64,000 bases of DNA, taken from positions 1-64,000 of the forward strand of contig JAUXAN010000008.1 in assembly GCA_030619885.1 (NCBI GenBank). The letters are read 5' to 3'. Positions 59,854 through 64,000 of the stretch are shown here, in pieces. Numbering within the stretch: position 1 is the first letter of the stretch; each line of letters starts with the position of its first letter. The notes beneath the pieces are model-generated. The model saw nothing but the letters and a program-made list of their open reading frames with translations, was not told where the DNA came from and did not search any database. The stretch is from a bacterium (GTDB lineage Bacteria > Hydrothermota > DG-26 > JAUXAN01). The position numbers and the translations under genes are program-made.

Positions 59854-60629
59854 TGGGAAAGGTGATAACGATAGCGAACCAGAAAGGGGGTGTTGGCAAG
59901 ACAACTACTGCAATAAACCTCGCTGGCTGTCTTGCTGCTTATGAGTTGAAGACACTCCTGGTGGATATCGACCCTCAGGCGAATGCGACCAGCGGACTTG
60001 GCTTCGATAAAAAGGATATAAAAAGTTCCATCTATGATGTTTTAATAAATAATATCTCTTTAAATGAGATAATTATAAATACTCAACTCCCGTATCTATT
60101 TTTAGCACCATCGAATCTATCGTTGGTTGGTGCCGAGATAGAACTGGTGAACTTAAAAGAGAGGGAGAACAGATTGAAACATAACCTCTCTTCCATAAAA
60201 TCCAATTATGACTTTATATTCATCGACTGCCCCCCATCGCTCGGACTCTTAACTATAAATGGACTCGTAGCAGGGGATTCAGTCTTGATACCCATCCAGT
60301 GTGAGTATTATGCTCTTGAAGGGTTAAGTAAGTTATTAAATTCGATAAGACTCGTTCAGAAAAACTTGAATCTGGATTTGAAGATAGAAGGTATTCTTAT
60401 GACGATGTATGATTTGAGATTGAATCTCTCCCTGCAGGTTGTAGAGGATGCTCGAAAATATTTTCAAAACAGAGTATACAAGACGATTATTCACAGGAAT
60501 GTGAGACTCGCGGAAGCGCCAAGTTTTGGGAAGCCGATAATTCTCTATGATATTTTATCCAGAGGTGCAGAGAATTATATGGCGCTGGCAAAGGAAATTT
60601 TAGACCATGTACAGAAAAGCACTGGGTAA
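59850..60629 (+). CDS. parA: Chromosome partitioning ATPase ParA
   Basis: 259 residues, ParA/Soj. Deviant Walker [15 protein letters not shown] at about residues 11-24 with the signature lysine, [13 protein letters not shown], and the [13 protein letters not shown] Walker B region. It binds DNA non-specifically in the ATP state and positions ParB-parS complexes. parB overlaps its end by 23 bases. The only perfect parS in the window lies at 32794-32809. Either ATG at 59850 or 59853 could be the start. Confidence 0.96.
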   Translation: MMGKVITIANQKGGVGKTTTAINLAGCLAAYELKTLLVDIDPQANATSGLGFDKKDIKSSIYDVLINNISLNEIIINTQLPYLFLAPSNLSLVGAEIELVNLKERENRLKHNLSSIKSNYDFIFIDCPPSLGLLTINGLVAGDSVLIPIQCEYYALEGLSKLLNSIRLVQKNLNLDLKIEGILMTMYDLRLNLSLQVVEDARKYFQNRVYKTIIHRNVRLAEAPSFGKPIILYDILSRGAENYMALAKEILDHVQKSTG

Positions 60630-61431
60630 GGGACTTTCTGCCCTAATACCTGAAAAGATTGTCCCGCACCAAATAGTCCAACAGATTGCAGTAAAAGATA
60701 TTAAATTGAATCCCTATCAACCAAGAACTTTAATAAAAAAAGAGAAACTGAAAGAACTTGCCGATTCGATTAGAGAAAAAGGCGTGATTCAACCGATAGT
60801 TTTGAGGAAGGTAGAAAATGGGTATGAGTTGATTATAGGCGAAAGACGATTCAGGGCAGTGAAGTTAATAGGGTATGAATCTATCCCTGCGATAGTGAGG
60901 GATGTTTCTGAATCCGAAGTTCTGGAACTCGCTTTAATAGAGAACATCCAGAGAGAAGATTTGAATCCAATTGAAGAAGCGAAGGCGTATAAATCTTTGA
61001 TAAAAGATTTCAACTTGAACCATTCACAGATTGCGAAGAAAGTGGGTAAAGACCGTTCAACGATTACAAATCGTTTAAGATTGCTCAATTTGCCACAGGA
61101 TATAAAAAACTATCTTTTGGAGGGAAGGATAACAGAGGGACATGCCCGAGTATTGCTTATGATAAAGGATAAAGACCGTCAATTCAAACTATGCAGAAGT
61201 ATACTTTCCAGGGGTTTAAGTGTGAGGTCGGTTGAAAAATCTGTTGAAAAAAGAGGTAGTAAAACTAAAGTTAGCGACCCATTCCTTCAATCGATTGAAG
61301 ATGCGATGAGGAACAAATTTGGGACCAAAGTATCTGTAGTAAAGGGGAGAAAAAAGGGGAGGATAGAGATAGAATTCTACTCCGACAACGATCTTAACAG
61401 GATAATAGAACTGCTCGGAGTGAAGATATAA
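60607..61431 (+). CDS. parB: Chromosome partitioning protein ParB (CTPase)
   Basis: 274 residues, ParB/Spo0J. The N-terminal CTP-binding domain contains NPYQPR and [13 protein letters not shown] (about 78-90); [20 protein letters not shown] follows, then the parS-reading [23 protein letters not shown] and a C-terminal dimerisation domain. [13 protein letters not shown] at the very start is the ParA-stimulating peptide. It loads as a sliding clamp at parS. Overlap with parA indicates coupling. Confidence 0.96.
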   Translation: MYRKALGKGLSALIPEKIVPHQIVQQIAVKDIKLNPYQPRTLIKKEKLKELADSIREKGVIQPIVLRKVENGYELIIGERRFRAVKLIGYESIPAIVRDVSESEVLELALIENIQREDLNPIEEAKAYKSLIKDFNLNHSQIAKKVGKDRSTITNRLRLLNLPQDIKNYLLEGRITEGHARVLLMIKDKDRQFKLCRSILSRGLSVRSVEKSVEKRGSKTKVSDPFLQSIEDAMRNKFGTKVSVVKGRKKGRIEIEFYSDNDLNRIIELLGVKI

Positions 61432-61434
61432 AAG

Positions 61435-62934
61435 ATGCGTAAGTATAAGATTCTGTCCAAAATAGCTACGGGTGGGATGTCAACCACATATAAAGCCTCC
61501 TTAAAAGGTAAACTTGTTTGCATAAAGGAACTCCATCCCCATCTGGCTCAGGATAAGAGTTTTGTCAGCCGATTTGAGAGAGAAGCATTCATCTTGAAGA
61601 AAATCAAACATGAAAATATCGTCCGGATTTTAGATTATTACACAAAGGATAATTCTTACTTCATCGTCCTCGAATACCTTGAGGGGATTTCTCTGCAGGA
61701 ATTGATTGCAAAAGAGGGCAAGATTCCATACGATGTCGCTCTCGTAATTCTTCAAAAAATAGCAGAAGGCCTCTCTTATGCACATGAAAGGGGTGTGGTC
61801 CATCGAGATATAAAACCTGCAAATATCTTGATAACCACTGAAGGAAAGGTTAAGATCACAGATTTTGGTCTGGCAATAGGGGCTGAAACGGTCTCTATAA
61901 CCGACCCTGGAATATACATCGGTACACCCGCATATATGGCACCGGAAAGGATGAAAGGAAGTGAGGCTACGCCGATTTCCGACATATTTTCGTTGGGCCC
62001 ACTCTTCTACGAAATGCTTTCAGGTTCTAATCCATTCTTGGGTAAAACCCATTCGGAAACTATAAATAGGATACTGAACACAGACCCGCCTCCTTTAAAA
62101 CTCCCATTGGAAATCTGTTCAATCTGCGAAAAACTATTGAAGAAAAATCCCAAATCCAGATACCAGCGTGTTTCAGGGATACTAAAAGATGTTAAATCTC
62201 TCTCTCCACATGGTTCTGTCAAGTCATGGATGAAAGACCCACAAAGTTATAGAATAAGAGGTATAAGAAAAAATATTTTTTACAGAACAAAGCGATTATG
62301 GAAAGCAGCCTCTCTGGCAATTTTAATCCCTGTCACTTATTTCGCCTTCGCCTATATGAGTAAAAAGCAAGAGGAATCCTTATCTTCAATGGATAGTTTT
62401 ACAGTCGCGAAAAGACCTGATTCGTCTACGATAGTTAACCAACCCACAGTTCCTGTAGTGGCAGATAGCGGAATTGCGAATAATGAAACCTTAACGGTCG
62501 TTGAGGCAGAATTAGGCTACGGTTTCTTGAAAGTTGTCTGTAAACCATGGGCAGATGTATACATAGATGGTAAATTTTTTGCACAGACGCCTTTCGATGA
62601 ACTGATAAGATTAGAAGAGGGCGAACACGAATTGATTTTGAGACATCCAAATAGAAATGAATACAAGGAACTGATAACCATCCCAAAAGGTGATACGATA
62701 GCGAAGGTAGTGACCCTGCCAGAGGTTTACGGTTTCTTGAATGTCGTTTCCATCCCATGGGCAAAGATTATCGTAGATGGCGAAGAAGTTGGAACGACCC
62801 CCTTGGAGATAAAATTGACTATAGGGAAACACAAATTAGAATTACAAAATCCAAAGTACAAGAAATGGGGGCCAGAAAATATAGTAATAGAAGAGGGAAA
62901 GACTTTGAAAAAGGTGGTGCCATTAGAAGGATAG
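61435..62934 (+). CDS. Ser/Thr protein kinase with two PEGA domains
   Basis: 499 residues. A Hanks-type kinase domain (about 1-265): Gly-rich loop ATGGMSTTYKA, lysine in VCIKEL, HRDIKPANIL near 123, DFG near 143, APERM. One membrane helix at about 288-308. The outer part has two PEGA repeats (GFLKVVCKPWADVYIDGKFF and GFLNVVSIPWAKIIVDGEEV). All catalytic residues are present. PEGA domains are surface or cell-wall-associated, so the kinase probably senses envelope state. It begins four bases after the parB stop, so parA-parB-kinase form one transcript. Confidence 0.93.
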   Translation: MRKYKILSKIATGGMSTTYKASLKGKLVCIKELHPHLAQDKSFVSRFEREAFILKKIKHENIVRILDYYTKDNSYFIVLEYLEGISLQELIAKEGKIPYDVALVILQKIAEGLSYAHERGVVHRDIKPANILITTEGKVKITDFGLAIGAETVSITDPGIYIGTPAYMAPERMKGSEATPISDIFSLGPLFYEMLSGSNPFLGKTHSETINRILNTDPPPLKLPLEICSICEKLLKKNPKSRYQRVSGILKDVKSLSPHGSVKSWMKDPQSYRIRGIRKNIFYRTKRLWKAASLAILIPVTYFAFAYMSKKQEESLSSMDSFTVAKRPDSSTIVNQPTVPVVADSGIANNETLTVVEAELGYGFLKVVCKPWADVYIDGKFFAQTPFDELIRLEEGEHELILRHPNRNEYKELITIPKGDTIAKVVTLPEVYGFLNVVSIPWAKIIVDGEEVGTTPLEIKLTIGKHKLELQNPKYKKWGPENIVIEEGKTLKKVVPLEG

Positions 62935-63551
62935 TAATAATTCTGTTTTTGCTGCTTTTGTCTTCTTATTTAAACTCCCAGGAAAGATTATTGAATAGAA
63001 TAATACTCGCATACGACAGAGGAGACTTCAGGAATGTAATAGATATTGCAAATGAGGGTTTAAAGGATACTCTTACATATACTGTAGACGAGGAGGTAAA
63101 GATAAGAACCTATCTCGCATTTTCCTATGTTGCAATTGGAGAAGAGGGAGAAGCATCACTGCAATTTGAAGAGATCCTAAATCTTAATCCTCAATACGAT
63201 TTAAACCCAGAGTTTGTCTCGCCAAAGATAGTGAGTGTCTTCAAAAAGGTAAAGATAAGAAGGGAAAGTATAAATCTGGGACTACCTGATGTGAGACTGA
63301 TGGATGCAGCATTCAGAACCGTTCTCTTACCAGGGTGGGGTCATCATTACCAGGGGGAAAAGCGCAAGGGCAAAGTGCTTATGTATTCTTACACGGTATC
63401 TGCCATTGGGCTTGCAGTCAGCCATATTATTGCGACAAGGGCAAATGACCCTCACATCGATGCAATAGAATCTTTCTTCCTTAATTCCACATTAATAATA
63501 TGGGGATACAGTTTTATAGATATTCTTTTCGCACACATCATCGAAGAATAA
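62922..63551 (+). CDS. DUF5683-like envelope protein, probable ATT start
   Basis: About 210 residues. A signal peptide (RRIVIILFLLLLSSYLNSQ) is followed by a short TPR-like helical region (AYLAFSYVAIGEEGEASLQFEE-like repeats) and a C-terminal domain with LPGWGHHYQGEKRKGKVLMY and two membrane helices, the DUF5683 pattern. The frame has no ATG, GTG or TTG before the signal peptide except an ATG 165 bases earlier, deep inside the kinase gene. ATT at 62922, preceded by AAGGTGG at 4-5 bases, gives a perfect signal peptide, so a rare ATT start is proposed. It overlaps the kinase stop by 13 bases. Confidence 0.75.
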   Translation: MRRIVIILFLLLLSSYLNSQERLLNRIILAYDRGDFRNVIDIANEGLKDTLTYTVDEEVKIRTYLAFSYVAIGEEGEASLQFEEILNLNPQYDLNPEFVSPKIVSVFKKVKIRRESINLGLPDVRLMDAAFRTVLLPGWGHHYQGEKRKGKVLMYSYTVSAIGLAVSHIIATRANDPHIDAIESFFLNSTLIIWGYSFIDILFAHIIEE

Positions 63552-63628
63552 TTTTTTTTCCTTGACAAGTTTTTAATATTTCATAAGTTAAACAAAGTTG
63601 TGATTTACAAAAATCTCCATTGTATGGG

Positions 63629-63690
63629 AAGGAGGTGAAAAAAAACAGTAATTAGTTGTTAGTATTTAGTTGTTAAAAATAACTAAATGC
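63629..63690 (+). promoter_or_regulatory. Orphan Shine-Dalgarno and hairpin in leader of last gene
   Basis: AAGGAGGTGA at 63629-63638 is followed by A-rich sequence with no start codon. TTAGTTGTTA and the complementary TAACTAA form a small hairpin at about 63668-63688. The gene's own site is GGAGG at 63747-63751. TTGACA near 63564 may be the promoter. Confidence 0.5.
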
Positions 63691-63756
63691 AAATTTTTAA
63701 ATATTGAAAGAGAATCCAGGATTAAGTATCCAGGATATATAACGATGGAGGTAAAG

Positions 63757-64000
63757 ATGAAGAAAGTATTGTTTTTCTCCTCGCTTCTGGTCTTGTGTGG
63801 CATGGTGTGGGCTATGAATTATCAGGATATTGATGTTAATCCAGAGAGGAGAGAGAGTAAACCGATATGGAAGGGTCTCGAAAGACTCACTCTTGCTGAG
63901 AAGGAAAATGCTATATTGGAGATTGAACTCTCAAACGATGCAGGTTTAGAGGCTATTGAACATTCCAAATTGGTGGAAAACACCTGGAACAGCGGGGACT
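63757..64000 (+). CDS. Exported protein, N-terminal part (runs off window)
   Basis: 81 codons visible, no stop. A signal peptide KKVLFFSSLLVLCGMVWA is followed by MNYQDIDVNPERRESKPIWK and a stretch rich in charged residues. GGAGG lies five bases before the ATG. The leader is long, about 165 bases, with an orphan Shine-Dalgarno sequence 118 bases upstream. No family can be assigned from this part. Confidence 0.7.
   Translation, partial: MKKVLFFSSLLVLCGMVWAMNYQDIDVNPERRESKPIWKGLERLTLAEKENAILEIELSNDAGLEAIEHSKLVENTWNSGD

Noticed and set aside
62757-62921. ATG 62757 as start of the DUF5683-like gene
   Set aside because: It would overlap the kinase gene by 178 bases and add a basic, non-homologous 55-residue extension before the signal peptide.

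Overview
The window is AT-rich bacterial chromosome from a Gram-negative-type (diderm) organism. LPS genes (a lauroyl-type acyltransferase and LptC), a TolC/RND efflux set, an OmpA-family protein, lipoproteins and several outer-membrane barrels all point to an outer membrane. The mix of genes, with a C-terminal sorting-type domain, split lysine-ketoglutarate reductase/saccharopine dehydrogenase, an EndoQ-like nuclease, CHASE2-cyclase/FecR and many PEGA or DUF-type envelope proteins, resembles uncultured candidate phyla such as WOR-3 or Cloacimonadota-like groups. That placement is inference only.

Layout. 1-2.3 kb: mobile/accessory zone with an MNT gene and a broken HEPN partner, a REP-type Y1 transposase, a NUDIX gene and two copies of a sorting-domain 3' end. 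2.5-7.3 kb: a small gene with an unusual leader, two zinc-ribbon paralogues (one degraded) and a four-gene VTC/DUF4956/barrel/CotH operon. 7.4-11.3 kb: defence-like island with a HEPN (AbiU2-like) gene, an AbiE type IV toxin-antitoxin pair and a frameshifted membrane gene. 11.7-18.2 kb: TetR-TolC-MFP-RND efflux operon interrupted by a four-helix-bundle (S23-like) insertion. 18.2-20.8 kb: a 735-residue coiled-coil protein and a PhoU-domain remnant. 21.0-24.4 kb: core translation operon rplM-rpsI-rpsB-tsf-pyrH-frr. 24.7-27.3 kb: LKR and SDH of lysine catabolism. 27.5-32.8 kb: HEAT-repeat protein, HD-GYP protein, LPS acyltransferase, lptC and rsmG. 33-38.3 kb (minus): aldehyde dehydrogenase, small protein, phosphoesterase, nusB, ribH, ribBA, ribE. 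38.4-49.7 kb (minus): VIT/VWA protein, TPR lipoprotein, membrane protein, LPP20-like lipoprotein, miaB and an envelope pair. 49.9-56.0 kb: FecR, CHASE2-nucleotidyl cyclase, a cyclic-nucleotide-binding protein wedged between tRNA-Lys and tRNA-Glu, then a barrel protein and an OmpA protein. 56.2-64 kb: butyrate kinase, EndoQ, an NtrC-type regulator, parA, parB, a Ser/Thr kinase with PEGA domains, a DUF5683-like protein and a cut-off secreted protein.

How it fits together. ParA and ParB at 60-61 kb have a perfect 16-bp parS site in the same window, lying across the stop codon of rsmG at 32.8 kb. The cyclase and the cyclic-nucleotide-binding protein form a plausible local second-messenger pair. 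LKR, SDH and possibly the aldehyde dehydrogenase could convert lysine to aminoadipate. Many promoters are TTGACA-N16/17-TAnnnT with the start codon only 6-13 bases beyond the -10 box, so leaderless or nearly leaderless transcripts seem common. In contrast, four genes have a perfect AAGGAGGTGA about 85-120 bases upstream of their own Shine-Dalgarno; two of them share a near-duplicate leader. This leader family is the best candidate here for something undescribed.
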